From NCBI GenBank assembly GCA_002280515.1, contig NCEA01000003.1, positions 124,001 to 188,000 of the forward strand: a DNA stretch of 64,000 bases. The letters run 5' to 3'. The notes beneath the pieces were generated by a model that was not told the DNA's origin, did not search any database, and saw only the letters and a list, made by a program, of their open reading frames with translations. Positions within the stretch are counted from its first letter, which is position 1; the number at the start of each line of letters is the position of its first letter. This DNA is from Rhodobacterales bacterium 32-67-9. GTDB lineage: Bacteria > Pseudomonadota > Alphaproteobacteria > Rhodobacterales > Rhodobacteraceae. Both the position numbers and the translations under genes were made by a program. This document shows, piece by piece, positions 19,329-28,347 of this stretch.

Positions 19329-19568
19329 CTACTTGCCGATCGTGATCAGGATCAGCGTCGCGAAAATCACCGGAACCGTGGCGAGCGCCGTCAGGCCGAG
19401 CGCCACGAGCCCCCAGGTCTTCACCGCGAGGACCATGAGGGTGACGAGGATCACGAGGAAGTAGAGGATATTGTCCCTGGTGCCGTGGACAAGGTCGCGG
19501 GCGATCCAGCCGAAGACGGGGATCGAATAGTACCAGGCCAGGCGCGGGGCGTCCGTCGGTGTGGTCAT
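19329..19568 (-). CDS. Small two-helix membrane protein, unknown function
   Basis: A 79-aa protein starting MTTPTDAPRLAWYYSIPVFGWIARDLVHG. Two strongly hydrophobic stretches follow (ILYFLVILVTLMVLAVKTWG and LVALGLTALATVPVIFATLIL), consistent with a hairpin of two membrane helices with a short cytosolic N-terminus. An AGGAGA ribosome site lies about 5 nt before the ATG. No family recognised. It is flanked by the nucleotidase gene upstream (97 bp) and the UbiH-type hydroxylase gene downstream, all on the minus strand. Confidence 0.75.
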   Translation of the reverse strand: MTTPTDAPRLAWYYSIPVFGWIARDLVHGTRDNILYFLVILVTLMVLAVKTWGLVALGLTALATVPVIFATLILITIGK

Positions 19569-19665
19569 GGGTCTCTCCTGTTCGCTGCCGTGCGACCTAT
19601 GCACCGTGGGGCGACGTCTCAACCGGTCGCGATGTCGCACATGGCGGTGCCGGACGGGCGCCGGA

Positions 19666-20313
19666 TCAGCGGCGCAGGCGCCGGAGGAAGGCGCCGAGGT
19701 CGTCGGTGTGATGCTCGATATGCGGCGCCGGGGCCGGTTCAGGTGCGACATGGACGGTGCGCATCCCCATCTCGTGCGGGGCGGCGAGGTTGCGGGGGTC
19801 GTCCTCGAACATCGCCGCGCGGGCGGGGTCGATGCCGGCCGCGGCGAAGACGGTCTCGAAGGCGGTGCGGTCGGGCTTCGGGCGGAAGCCCGCATGTTCG
19901 ACGCCGAAGATCGCGTCGAAGGCGCCGGAAAGCCCGCGCGCGGCCAGCACCCGTTCGGCATAGGGTGCGGAGCCGTTGGTGTAGACGATGCGCTTGCCGG
20001 GCAGGGCCGAGATCGCCGCGCGAAGCCCGGGATCGGGGGCGAGATGGTCGAGCGAGATGTCGTGGACATCTACGAGATAGGGCGCCGGGTCGAGCCCGTG
20101 TTCGTGCATCAGCCCGGCAAGCGTCGTCCCGTAAAGCCGCCAGTAGTCCGCGCGCAGCCGGTCGGCCTCGTCGCGCGGCACGTTCAGCGCCTCCATGACA
20201 TAGGCGGTCATCCGCACCTCGATCTGGTCGAAGAGCCGGGCGGACGGCGGATAGAGCGTGTTGTCGAGGTCGAAGACCCAGGCGTCGACATGCGCGAAAC
20301 GGGCGACTGGCAT
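19666..20313 (-). CDS. Pyrimidine 5'-nucleotidase, HAD superfamily
   Basis: A 215-aa HAD hydrolase of the Sdt1/pyrimidine nucleotidase subgroup. Motif I is VFDLDNTLYPPSARLFDQIE with the nucleophilic Asp, motif II is RIVYTNGSAPYA, the motif III Lys is in GFRPKPDRTAFE, and motif IV is AAMFEDDPRNLAAPHEMGM. Members dephosphorylate UMP, CMP and related nucleotides. Start 20313 is chosen because it begins MPVARFAHVDAWVFDLDNTLY as in the family; an earlier in-frame ATG adds a proline/arginine-rich tail. Divergent from the GntR regulator. Confidence 0.88.
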   Translation of the reverse strand: MPVARFAHVDAWVFDLDNTLYPPSARLFDQIEVRMTAYVMEALNVPRDEADRLRADYWRLYGTTLAGLMHEHGLDPAPYLVDVHDISLDHLAPDPGLRAAISALPGKRIVYTNGSAPYAERVLAARGLSGAFDAIFGVEHAGFRPKPDRTAFETVFAAAGIDPARAAMFEDDPRNLAAPHEMGMRTVHVAPEPAPAPHIEHHTDDLGAFLRRLRR

Positions 20314-20429
20314 GGGGCAGAGACTACGCGGTCGGACCGGCGGCGGCAATGGACCGCCTTGCCTTGACGAGGCTGGGCGCCTAGTCTCCCGCCCCGTCGC
20401 ACGGCTCGACGGAGCGGGAAAGGAAGCCC

Positions 20430-21071
20430 ATGCAGAAAGACGCCTACACGCTCATCCTCGAAGCGATCGACGGCGGGATCTACCGCCCCGGCGACCGGCT
20501 GGTCGAGGCCGAGCTGGCCGAGCGCTTCGGCGTGTCGCGCACCCCGGTGCGCGAGGCGTTGCAGCGGCTCGAGACGCAGTCGATGCTGGCGCGCGACGGT
20601 CGCTCGCTGATCGTCGCCTCGCTCGATCACAACCAGCTGGCCGAGCTTTACGTCGTGCGGGCGGAACTCGAAGGGCTGGCGGCGCGGCTCGCGGCCAAGC
20701 ACGCGACACCAGAGGAGGTGAAGGTGCTGTCCGACATGGTCGAGGCCGACCGGGCGCATGTCGGCGATCCGGCCGCCCTCAGCCGTGCCAACCGCCGGTT
20801 CCACAAACAGATCCACCTCGCGTCGCACAACCGCTTCCTTGTCCAGCAGCTCGACCTCGTCCACCGCTCGATGGCGCTTCTCGCCACGACGTCGCTCGCC
20901 GCCGAGGGGCGCGGACAGGCGGCTCTCAACGAACATGCGGAGATCGTCCGGGCGATTGCCGATGGCGACGGCGAGGCGGCGCAGGCCGCCTTGCGCTCAC
21001 ATATCTCCAAAGCCTTCGAAACACGGCTGAAACTCGATGCCGGGGCGCCGCGGGGCGCCGGCGATCGCTGA
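20430..21071 (+). CDS. GntR-family regulator, FCD (FadR) subfamily
   Basis: A 213-aa repressor-type protein. Winged HTH: YRPGDRLVEAELAERFGVSRTPVREALQRLE (residues 18-50). The C-terminal all-helical FCD domain shows the metal-binding pattern spread over ELYVVRAELEG, NRRFHKQIHLASHN and LNEHAEIVRAIADGD, whose Asp/His residues usually bind a divalent metal and an organic acid effector. Target genes are not evident nearby. The last 75 bp overlap the 3' end of the convergent glycosyltransferase gene. Confidence 0.9.
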   Translation: MQKDAYTLILEAIDGGIYRPGDRLVEAELAERFGVSRTPVREALQRLETQSMLARDGRSLIVASLDHNQLAELYVVRAELEGLAARLAAKHATPEEVKVLSDMVEADRAHVGDPAALSRANRRFHKQIHLASHNRFLVQQLDLVHRSMALLATTSLAAEGRGQAALNEHAEIVRAIADGDGEAAQAALRSHISKAFETRLKLDAGAPRGAGDR

Positions 21072-23216
21072 TCCGAGAATATAGGCCGGCCGCGCCGGTT
21101 GGGCGGCAAACTCTCCGGGCGACCGGACCAGGGTCAGCACCGGCTTGCCCGGCAGGGGCCGCGCCTTGACCGCGCCCGCCGGGGGGCCGAGGTGCAGCCG
21201 GACCGGACGGAAGGCACCGCGATGGAGCAGGATCGGTGCCGGTTCGTCGGCGGGCACGTGGACCGGATTGACGAGCATCAGCACCGGCAGCAGTTCCGGC
21301 GGGCCGGAGCGCGGCGCGACGACCCCGTGAGAGGTCTTGTCCCAGTAGAAGGGCCGGGTGAGACATTCGTAAAGCGCCTTGTAGGAGGAGAGCGCCGCGA
21401 GCGGGAAATAGAGATGCAGCGTCGGCACCCACTTCATCAGGAACCGGTGATCGAGTCCGCGCGTGGCCCACATCCCGACCGCGATGTTCACCAGTTCCGA
21501 GGCGACGAAGAGGGTGCCGAGCGTGACAAGGGCTGTGGGCGGCAACACGCCGGAAAGGGGATGCGGCAATCCGAAGGCCAGCAGCCAGAAGGACCAGAGG
21601 ACCGGCGCCAGCAGCGATTGCGACAGGGTTCCGAGAAAGAGAATCTGGACCCCGATGAAACGCCTGGTGCCGAGGTCGCGCCAGAGCCGGGCCGGGTCGC
21701 GCATATGGCTCGCCCAGGTCATCGCGTAACCCTTCTGCCAGCGCGACCGCTGGCGGATCCAGGCCACCGGCCGGGCGTTCGGCTCTTCCCGCGTCACGGT
21801 CGGGATCAGCTCGGTCCGGTATCCGCGACGCTCCAGCCTGACGCCGAGATCGGCATCCTCGGTGACATTGTGCGCGTCCCAGCCGCCAAGCTCCTCCAGC
21901 ACCTTGCGGCGGAAGAAAAGCGTGGTCCCGCCCAGTGGCACCACGAAGCCGAGCCTTGCGAGGCCGGGCAGCATGGCGCGGAACCAGGCGGCATATTCGA
22001 CCGCGAAGCAGCGGGTGATCCAGTTGTGGCGGGCATTGTAGAAATCGAGGATGCCCTGCAGGCAGGCGACATCCGGCGCGCAATCGTGAAAGCGGCGCAC
22101 GACGGAATGGATCTGCCCGGGATCGGGCGCGTCCTCGGCATCCCAGATGCCGACAATCGAACCGCGGCAGAAGTCGAGCGCGTAATTGAGCGCGCGCGGC
22201 TTGGTGCGGATCGGCCCCGAGGGCACGATCACCACCCGCATCCAGCGCGGCAGGCTGCGGCTCGCCAGCGCTTCCTGGGTCAGAAGATCGTCTTCCTCGA
22301 CCACGAGGAGGATGTCGAGCAACTCCTTCGGGTAGTCGATCCGGCCGATCCGGCGGATCAGCGGCGGCGCGATGTCGTTCTCGTGAAAGAGCGGCACCAT
22401 GACCGAGACGACGGGCAGCCGGCCCATCGCCGCAGGTGGCGTCGGCGGTGCCGGACGGGCGCGGCACTCGGCGAGAAAGGCCGCGAGTTTCAGCCCGGTG
22501 AAGGCCAGAAGCGTCACCACCGCCCAGGCGGAGAGGAGCGCGAAGGTCAGCGTCGGCGCCGCCGCCAGCCCGAGCGCCAGGATGGCCAGAGCCGCGAAGG
22601 CGATTTTCGCGGCGCGGACTCCGTCCTGCGAGCGGCAGCTTTCCTCGGCCGCGACGCGGGTCTCTGCGCGCCGGATCAGCGCGGTCTGGCGCGTGGCGAT
22701 GATCGCGGCATGGATGTCGCGCTCGGGCGCGAGCGCCATCAGGACCGGGCCGAAATCGCCCGGCAACCCGGCGCGCATCCGGGCGAACTCCTCGGGCCGC
22801 GCGGTGGCGATCACCGTCGCCCCGCCGATCCGCCGCCAGGGCAGGAGTCCGTTGGCGAGGCAGAAGTCTGGTCCGAGCCGGTCGAGAAGCCGCGCGTCGG
22901 GCGGTTCGGCGATGAGATCGGCGGCCTTGGCGCCCCACTGGATCGACAGCGCGGCGGTCAGGTCCGCCTCGCTCACCCAGCCACGAGTCAGGAGGATGTC
23001 GCCGATCCGCACGTCCTGCCGGTCGCGCAGGGCCAGCGCCTTCAGCATGTTGCCGGGCTCGACCGCCTTCATGTCGATCAGGATCTGGCCCAGCGGCTTG
23101 CGCCGCGCCCGCTCCGGCCGGAGCCGCGCCCTTGGCGCGAAACTCGGCCGGTCCGGCAGGTGCGAAGGAGCGAAGTCCGGGGTGACGAGGCGCAGATGAG
23201 AGGCTGGTGGCGACAT
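20997..23216 (-). CDS. Processive family 2 glycosyltransferase with N-terminal MshEN-like domain
   Basis: A 739-aa membrane glycosyltransferase. Residues 40-180 hold two GxIL-type repeats (LGQILIDMKAVEPGNMLKAL and IGDILLTRGWVSEADLTAAL), the pattern of the MshEN/GspE-N domain that in other proteins binds cyclic di-GMP. Membrane helices follow at about 205-260. The GT-A catalytic domain has VSVMVPLFHEND, DAEDAPDPGQIHS, TEDADLGVRLE and the processive signature QRSRWQKGY. More helices lie near the C-terminus, typical of cellulose/hyaluronan-synthase-like polymerases. It probably makes an exported polysaccharide; polymer unknown. The 3' end overlaps the GntR gene by 75 bp. Confidence 0.87.
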   Translation of the reverse strand: MSPPASHLRLVTPDFAPSHLPDRPSFAPRARLRPERARRKPLGQILIDMKAVEPGNMLKALALRDRQDVRIGDILLTRGWVSEADLTAALSIQWGAKAADLIAEPPDARLLDRLGPDFCLANGLLPWRRIGGATVIATARPEEFARMRAGLPGDFGPVLMALAPERDIHAAIIATRQTALIRRAETRVAAEESCRSQDGVRAAKIAFAALAILALGLAAAPTLTFALLSAWAVVTLLAFTGLKLAAFLAECRARPAPPTPPAAMGRLPVVSVMVPLFHENDIAPPLIRRIGRIDYPKELLDILLVVEEDDLLTQEALASRSLPRWMRVVIVPSGPIRTKPRALNYALDFCRGSIVGIWDAEDAPDPGQIHSVVRRFHDCAPDVACLQGILDFYNARHNWITRCFAVEYAAWFRAMLPGLARLGFVVPLGGTTLFFRRKVLEELGGWDAHNVTEDADLGVRLERRGYRTELIPTVTREEPNARPVAWIRQRSRWQKGYAMTWASHMRDPARLWRDLGTRRFIGVQILFLGTLSQSLLAPVLWSFWLLAFGLPHPLSGVLPPTALVTLGTLFVASELVNIAVGMWATRGLDHRFLMKWVPTLHLYFPLAALSSYKALYECLTRPFYWDKTSHGVVAPRSGPPELLPVLMLVNPVHVPADEPAPILLHRGAFRPVRLHLGPPAGAVKARPLPGKPVLTLVRSPGEFAAQPARPAYILGSAIAGAPRRPGIEFQPCFEGFGDM

Positions 23217-23342
23217 GGCAATCCCGAGGGGCGACTGGGCCGAGCCTCCTCCGGCCGTGGTTAACGCAGCGTTAATGGAAGCCGGAAAAATTGCAAAAAA
23301 TCCGTTATTTATCGCGCACCCGCCTGCCCGGACCGGCCATCC

Positions 23343-23401
23343 TCTTCTGTTCGAAAATACCTCCCGCGGAGCGCCCGAGCGCCCTTCGTGTCAACGAAGG
23401 G
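23343..23401 (-). repeat. Intergenic repeat copy 2 with adjoining hairpin, downstream of carA
   Basis: The block 23343-23381 repeats the 13567-13600 element in the same orientation. Adjacent CCCTTCGT (23382-23389) pairs perfectly with ACGAAGGG (23394-23401). Together they probably end the carA transcript. The rest of the 249-bp gap 23217-23465 shows only an alternating GC run (23420-23438) and an A/T-rich patch near 23285-23310 that may be the glycosyltransferase promoter. Confidence 0.65.
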
Positions 23402-23465
23402 TGCGAGACAGGGATCTTGCGCGCGCCCGCGCGCGCTCATCCGGATCAGGCCGGGTGCGACGGAC

Positions 23466-24632
23466 TCAGGCGGCGCGGCGAGCGCGCATCGCCTCCGCGA
23501 AGCGTTCAAAGAGGTAGAAGCTGTCCTGCGGTCCGGGGCTCGCCTCGGGGTGATACTGAACCGAGAAGACCGGCCGGTCCTCGAGCCGGATGCCGCAGTT
23601 CGAGCCGTCGAAGAGCGAGACATGGGTCTCGCGCACGCCCTTCGGCAGGGTCTGGCTGTCGACCGTGAAGCCGTGGTTCATCGAGGTGATCTCGACCTTG
23701 CCGGTCTCGAGGTCCTTCACCGGGTGGTTGGCGCCGTGATGGCCGTGGTTCATCTTGATCGTCTTCGCGCCAAGCGCCAGCGCCAGCATCTGATGGCCGA
23801 GGCAGATCCCGAATAGCGGCAGGTCGCGGTCGAGCACGCCGCGGATCATCGGCACGGCATAGGCCCCCGTCGCCGCCGGATCGCCGGGACCGTTCGAGAG
23901 GAACACGCCCTCGGGATTGTGCGCCAGAACCTCCTCCGTCGTCGCGGTGGCTGGCAGGACGGTGACGTCGCAGCCCACGCTCGCAAGGCAGCGCAGGATG
24001 TTGCGCTTGGCGCCGTAGTCGAGCGCCACGACGCGGAAGCCGTCACCGGTGCGGGTGCCGTAGCCTTGCGGCCACGACCAGCGGGTTTCGTCCCAGCGGT
24101 AGCTCTGGGCGCAGGTCACTTCCTTCGCCAGATCGAGCCCGACAAGCCCGGACCAGGCGCGGGCCCTGGCGACCAGCGCGCCAATGTCGAACTTGCCCTC
24201 CGGATCATGGGCCAGCGCCACATGCGGTGCGCCCTGCTGGCGGATCGCCCGGGTCAGGCGCCGCGTGTCGAGCCCGCCGATACCGATCCGGCCGCGCTTG
24301 GCGAGCCAGCCGACGAGCGGTTCGGCCGCGCGCCAGTTCGAGGGTTCCGTCGGGTCCCACTTCACCACCATGCCGGCGGCGACCGGGTCCGCCGTCTCGT
24401 CATCCTCGGGGTTGACGCCGGTATTGCCGATATGGGGGAAGGTGAAGGTGACGATCTGCCCCGCATAGGAGGGATCGGTCATGATCTCCTGGTAGCCGGT
24501 CATCGCGGTGTTGAAGCAAAGCTCTGCCACCGTCTCGCCGGTGGCGCCGAAGCCCTTGCCGTAGAACACGGTTCCGTCGGCGAGCGCGAGGCAGGCGGTG
24601 GGCTTGTCCTGAGGCTTCTGGCTCGTGGTCAT
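23466..24632 (-). CDS. carA: Carbamoyl-phosphate synthase small subunit
   Basis: A 388-aa glutaminase subunit that supplies ammonia to CarB for carbamoyl phosphate (arginine and pyrimidine synthesis). The N-terminal domain has LADGTVFYGKGFGATGETVA and FNTAMTGYQEIMTDPSYAGQ. The class I amidotransferase domain has the nucleophile Cys in LFGICLGHQMLALALG and the His-Glu pair in FSVQYHPEASPGPQDS. Start 24632 (MTTSQKPQDKP) is preferred over an in-frame start at 24692 that lies in the upstream region. carB is not in the window. Divergent from yqeY across 182 bp. Confidence 0.96.
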   Translation of the reverse strand: MTTSQKPQDKPTACLALADGTVFYGKGFGATGETVAELCFNTAMTGYQEIMTDPSYAGQIVTFTFPHIGNTGVNPEDDETADPVAAGMVVKWDPTEPSNWRAAEPLVGWLAKRGRIGIGGLDTRRLTRAIRQQGAPHVALAHDPEGKFDIGALVARARAWSGLVGLDLAKEVTCAQSYRWDETRWSWPQGYGTRTGDGFRVVALDYGAKRNILRCLASVGCDVTVLPATATTEEVLAHNPEGVFLSNGPGDPAATGAYAVPMIRGVLDRDLPLFGICLGHQMLALALGAKTIKMNHGHHGANHPVKDLETGKVEITSMNHGFTVDSQTLPKGVRETHVSLFDGSNCGIRLEDRPVFSVQYHPEASPGPQDSFYLFERFAEAMRARRAA

Positions 24633-24814
24633 GGCGCGACTCCCCGGATCACAAATCCTGCGGAACCTACGGGCGCTGCCGGATATGGTCAAGGGTTCGG
24701 TTTCTATTTGTCTTATGTATGAAAATCAATGGCTTACGAATAAATCTGCCGGTTGTGCCCGGTGCCGGATGGCGATATGGTGGGGACTTCGGAAGCTCAG
24801 GGGATGGAGACCCG

Positions 24815-25273
24815 ATGGATATGCGCGATAGGATCGGCGCGGCTCTCAAGGATGCGATGAAATCCAGGGACGCCGAGCGGTTGTCGACCCTGCGGCTGAT
24901 CAATGCCGCGATCAAGGACAAGGATATCGCCCTGCGCGGCGACGGTGGCGACGCTACGGTCGGCGATGCGGAGGTGCTGGCGATTCTCGGCCGCATGGTC
25001 AAGCAGCGCCATGAATCGGCGCGCGCCTATGAAGAGGGCGGGCGTCTGGAACTGGCGGAAAAGGAACTCGCCGAGATCAAGGTGATCGAGGATTTCCTGC
25101 CACGCCAACTGTCGGCCGACGAAATCGACGCCGCCGTGGGCGCGGCCATCGCCGAGGTCGGCGCCGGCTCGATCCGCGACATGGGCAAGGTCATGGCGGC
25201 GCTGAAGTCGAAGTTCACTGGCCAGATGGACTTCGGCGCGGTCGGCCCGATGGTGAAGGACAAACTCGGCTGA
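24815..25273 (+). CDS. GatB/YqeY domain protein
   Basis: A 152-aa protein with the YqeY fold, related to the tail domain of GatB amidotransferase. It starts MDMRDRIGAALKDAMKSRDAERLSTLRLINAAIKD, contains VKQRHESARAYEEGGRLELAEKELAEI and EDFLPRQLSADEI, and ends with the tRNA-binding-type tail GSIRDMGKVMAALKSKF. Its biochemical role is unsettled; a link with tRNA or translation is inferred from the GatB relationship. ATG 24815 has GGAG about 6 nt upstream; an upstream ATG at 24719 lies in the AT-rich divergent promoter region and was not used. Confidence 0.88.
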   Translation: MDMRDRIGAALKDAMKSRDAERLSTLRLINAAIKDKDIALRGDGGDATVGDAEVLAILGRMVKQRHESARAYEEGGRLELAEKELAEIKVIEDFLPRQLSADEIDAAVGAAIAEVGAGSIRDMGKVMAALKSKFTGQMDFGAVGPMVKDKLG

Positions 25274-25274
25274 G

Positions 25275-25319
25275 ACGCGCCGGGACGCCGGCGCCGGTCG
25301 CCTCGCGTCCCCGGCGCGC
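25275..25319. terminator. Bidirectional hairpin between yqeY-type gene and DUF2244 gene
   Basis: GCGCCGGGACGC near 25278 pairs with GCGTCCCCGGCGC near 25305 with a single bulged base, with a smaller GC hairpin nested between. TTTA follows on the plus strand. It fills nearly the whole 47-bp gap between two convergent stop codons. Confidence 0.55.
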
Positions 25320-25320
25320 T

Positions 25321-25809
25321 TTACCGCAGCTTCGCCAGTCGCTCCTCCAACTCGTCCGCCAGCGTGACCCGCTCCTTCTCGCTGAGAAAGGCGCCCAGTT
25401 CGACCTCGCGGCCCTCGCCCTTCAGCGTCAGGTAGTTCGGCACTTTCGTCCCGGTCGGATACAGCCGCACCGCGACCCAGTAGGGATTGGCCTCCCAGCG
25501 CTGCTCGGTGCCGTCCGGCGCATGGCGCACGAGGCTGATCCGCTCGTGCGACAGGCTGAGAAGCTCCAGGATTTCGCCCTGGCGGTAACTGTGCGACAGC
25601 GCCCACCATACACCCGCGACAGCGAGCCCGATGAAGGGCAGGAGCCCCCAGAGGATCACCGTGCCGAGGACCGCGACCAGCGGCAGCGCCAGAAGCGTCG
25701 CGGTCACGGCGATGAACAGCACGAACCCTTTGCGCGGCAGCGATCGGTAGGGCCAGAGGTGCAGCTCTGCCCGTGTGTCGTCCCCGGTCTCGATCCATTC
25801 GTAAGGCAT
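25321..25809 (-). CDS. DUF2244 membrane protein
   Basis: A 162-aa protein with a short N-terminal cytosolic part (MPYEWIETGDDTRAELHLWPYRSL), two adjacent membrane helices (about residues 28-50 and 54-72) and a soluble beta-rich C-terminal domain with LTLKGEGREVELGAFLSEKERVTLADELEERL. This matches DUF2244, a family often found beside cytochrome oxidase genes in alphaproteobacteria; its function is unknown. It lies 133 bp downstream of ctaD with a terminator between, so it probably has its own promoter or depends on read-through. Start 25809 is the first ATG giving the family N-terminus. Confidence 0.85.
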   Translation of the reverse strand: MPYEWIETGDDTRAELHLWPYRSLPRKGFVLFIAVTATLLALPLVAVLGTVILWGLLPFIGLAVAGVWWALSHSYRQGEILELLSLSHERISLVRHAPDGTEQRWEANPYWVAVRLYPTGTKVPNYLTLKGEGREVELGAFLSEKERVTLADELEERLAKLR

Positions 25810-25901
25810 CGGCTCCGCTTCTCGGGGCGCAGGACTGGCGCGGTCTGTGGTGTCACGGGCGCGCTCCCCGCCGCGCCGGGGATGCCGGTTGAAACGGAAA
25901 A

Positions 25902-25923
25902 GGCCCCGGATTGCTCCGGGGCC
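25902..25923 (-). terminator. Rho-independent terminator of ctaD
   Basis: GGCCCCGG (25902-25909) and CCGGGGCC (25916-25923) form a perfect 8-bp stem with a 6-nt loop. On the minus strand the stem is followed by TTTTCC. It lies 20 bp after the ctaD stop. Confidence 0.8.
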
Positions 25924-25942
25924 TCGCATTCATCCTATCGCG

Positions 25943-27613
25943 TCAGTGGGCGTGGCCGTGATCCCAGTCCGACTGCTTGGGGAGCGTCTCGAACGTGTGC
26001 TCCGGCGGCGGCGAGGGCAGGGTCCACTCCAGCGTGTCGGCGTAGGGGTTCCAGTAGTTGTTCTCGGTCACCCGCTTGCCGGCGCGCAACGTGTAGATCA
26101 CGACGCCGATGAAGAAGACGAACGAGGCGAACGACAGGAAGGCGCCCAGTGACGAGACGTAGTTCCAGTAGGCGAAGGCTTCCGGATAGTCGATGTAGCG
26201 GCGCGGCATGCCCTGGCGACCCAGGAAGTGCTGCGGGAAGAAGGTCAGGTTCGAGCCGATGAACATCATCCAGAAGTGCAGCTTGCCCGCCCATTCCGGA
26301 TACTGGCGGCCCGACATCTTGCCGATCCAGTAGTAGACGCCGGCGAAGATCGCGAAGACCGCGCCCAGGCTCATCACGTAGTGGAAGTGCGCCACGACGT
26401 AGTAGGTGTCGTGATAGACCCGGTCGACCGGCGCCTGGCTCAGCACCACGCCGGTCACGCCGCCGACGGTGAAGAGGAACAGGAAGCCGAAGGCCCAGAG
26501 CATCGGCGTCTTGAACTCGATCGAGCCGCCCCACATCGTCGCGATCCATGAGAAGACCTTGATGCCCGTGGGCACCGCGATCACCATTGTCGCCAGCATG
26601 AAGTAGGACTGCTGGGTCAGCGACATGCCGACCGTGTACATGTGGTGCGCCCAGACGACGAAGCCCAGAACCCCGATCGCCACCATCGCGTAGACCATCG
26701 GCAGGTAGCCGAAGATCGGCTTCTTCGCGAAGGTCGCGATGACATGGGAGATGATGCCGAAGCCGGGGATGATGATGATGTAGACTTCCGGGTGGCCGAA
26801 GAACCACAGGATGTGCTGGTAGAGGATCGGGTCACCGCCGCCCGAGGGCTGGAAGAAGGTGGTGCCGAAGTTGCGGTCGGTCAGCAGCATGGTGATCGCG
26901 CCCGCCAGAACCGGCAGCGACAGAAGGATCAGCCAGGCGGTGACGAAGATCGACCAGGCGAAGAGCGGCACCTTGTGCAGCGTCATGCCCGGTGCCCGCA
27001 TGTTGAGGAAGGTGGTGATCATGTTGATCGCGCCGAGGATCGACGAGGCACCCGAGACGTGGACCGCAAAGATCGCGAGGTCCATCGACCAGCCGGCCTC
27101 GTTGGTCGACAAGGGCGGGTAGAGCACCCAGCCGACACCCGACCCGGACTGGTCGTTGCCGCCCGGCGCCAGCACCGAAGCCACGGCGAGCGAGGTGCCC
27201 GCGACATAGAGCCAGTAGCTGAGGTTGTTCATCCGCGGGAACGCCATGTCCGGCGCGCCGATATGCAGCGGCATGAAATAGTTGCCGAACCCGCCGAACA
27301 GCGCCGGAATCACCACGAAGAACATCATCAGGATGCCGTGCGCGGTGACGATCACGTTCCAGAGGTGGCCGTTCGGTGTGCAGGCCTCGTCCGAGGCCAA
27401 CAGCCGCGCGCCCTCCATGCACATGTGCTGCACGCCCGGTTCCATGAGTTCCAACCGCATGTAGACCGTGAAGGCTACCGAGATGAGACCCACGACCGCG
27501 GCCGTGAAGAGGTAAAGGATACCGATATCCTTGTGGTTGGTGGACATGAACCAGCGGGTGAAGAACCCGGGGTGTCCATGTTCACCGTGGCCATGAACGG
27601 CTGCGTCGGCCAT
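25943..27613 (-). CDS. ctaD: Cytochrome c oxidase subunit I, aa3 type
   Basis: A 556-aa catalytic subunit of the haem-copper oxidase in the cytoplasmic membrane, with 12 expected helices. Visible ligands and channels are [14 protein letters not shown] (haem a His), [13 protein letters not shown] (D-channel Asn), [16 protein letters not shown] (CuB His cross-linked to Tyr, with the K-channel side), WAHHMYTVG (two CuB His), and [16 protein letters not shown] (haem a3 and haem a His). Start 27613 gives [18 protein letters not shown] with GGGAG upstream. It lies 158 bp downstream of the cytochrome c2 gene. Subunits II and III are not in the window. Confidence 0.97.
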   Translation of the reverse strand: MADAAVHGHGEHGHPGFFTRWFMSTNHKDIGILYLFTAAVVGLISVAFTVYMRLELMEPGVQHMCMEGARLLASDEACTPNGHLWNVIVTAHGILMMFFVVIPALFGGFGNYFMPLHIGAPDMAFPRMNNLSYWLYVAGTSLAVASVLAPGGNDQSGSGVGWVLYPPLSTNEAGWSMDLAIFAVHVSGASSILGAINMITTFLNMRAPGMTLHKVPLFAWSIFVTAWLILLSLPVLAGAITMLLTDRNFGTTFFQPSGGGDPILYQHILWFFGHPEVYIIIIPGFGIISHVIATFAKKPIFGYLPMVYAMVAIGVLGFVVWAHHMYTVGMSLTQQSYFMLATMVIAVPTGIKVFSWIATMWGGSIEFKTPMLWAFGFLFLFTVGGVTGVVLSQAPVDRVYHDTYYVVAHFHYVMSLGAVFAIFAGVYYWIGKMSGRQYPEWAGKLHFWMMFIGSNLTFFPQHFLGRQGMPRRYIDYPEAFAYWNYVSSLGAFLSFASFVFFIGVVIYTLRAGKRVTENNYWNPYADTLEWTLPSPPPEHTFETLPKQSDWDHGHAH

Positions 27614-27716
27614 GCTGTTCTCCCATTCCATATGCAAGGCGCGGGGCGCGCAGGTCCCCGGCGAGGCTATGACCCCGTAATAATTGGCCGGAACGGGATG
27701 GGCAATCGAAGAAGCG

Positions 27717-27753
27717 GGCACGGGGCGCGAAAAAATGCCTCGCCCCCCGCGCC
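27717..27753 (-). terminator. Possible terminator after the cytochrome c2 gene
   Basis: GGCACGGGG (27717-27725) can pair with CCCCGCGCC (27745-27753), with one G-U pair and a T-rich loop on the minus strand. It lies between the cytochrome stop and ctaD. Confidence 0.35.
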
Positions 27754-27771
27754 GGTCGTGAGTGGTGCAGC

Positions 27772-28185
27772 TTACTGGGTGATCGAGGCCAGATAGGCCG
27801 CCATGTCCTCGGCGCCCTTGGTCAGTTTGAAGGTCATTTTCGACTTGCCGGCCGCATCACCGGAAAATTCCTCGAGGAACCCCGACGGATCGGGCAGGTA
27901 TTCGGCGAGATTTTCCTCATCCCAGACAAGGCCCTTTTCGCCGGCTTCCTTCATAACGTCGGAGTATTTGAAGTCCGCGACCGAGCCGGCGGCCCGTCCC
28001 ACCACGCCGTAGAGATTCGGCCCGGTCTTGCCGCCCTTCTGGATCTCGGTGCCGTCATCGGCGACGATCATGTGGCAGGCCTTGCACTTCTTGAAGTCGC
28101 TTTCGCCCTTCGCGGCATCGCCGCTGGCAAATGCGGGGAATGCCACTGCGACGGCGGCAACAAGCGTGAGAATCGTTGTTTTCAT
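27772..28185 (-). CDS. cycA: Periplasmic cytochrome c2
   Basis: A 137-aa precursor with signal peptide ([20 protein letters not shown]). The class I haem site is KCKACHMI and the distal Met ligand lies in GKSKMTFKL. The segments [15 protein letters not shown] and [21 protein letters not shown] closely follow the large cytochrome c2 of Rhodobacter species. It shuttles electrons between the bc1 complex and an oxidase or reaction centre, consistent with ctaD next door. Three consecutive ATGs occur; the third (28185) is chosen because AGAGGA lies six bases before it. Confidence 0.9.
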   Translation of the reverse strand: MKTTILTLVAAVAVAFPAFASGDAAKGESDFKKCKACHMIVADDGTEIQKGGKTGPNLYGVVGRAAGSVADFKYSDVMKEAGEKGLVWDEENLAEYLPDPSGFLEEFSGDAAGKSKMTFKLTKGAEDMAAYLASITQ

Positions 28186-28347
28186 CATCATTCCTCTTTT
28201 CGCGATGGGTCGTGCGGGCGCACGGTTTGCGCACTGATACCATGGCAAGATCGGCCGCGACTTGCGATAAGTCAAATCGTACTCGACCAAGGTTCGGCCC
28301 TTTAGGCGGCCCGCCGCCACGTCACCCCCCGGTCCGGGGCGGTGCCG

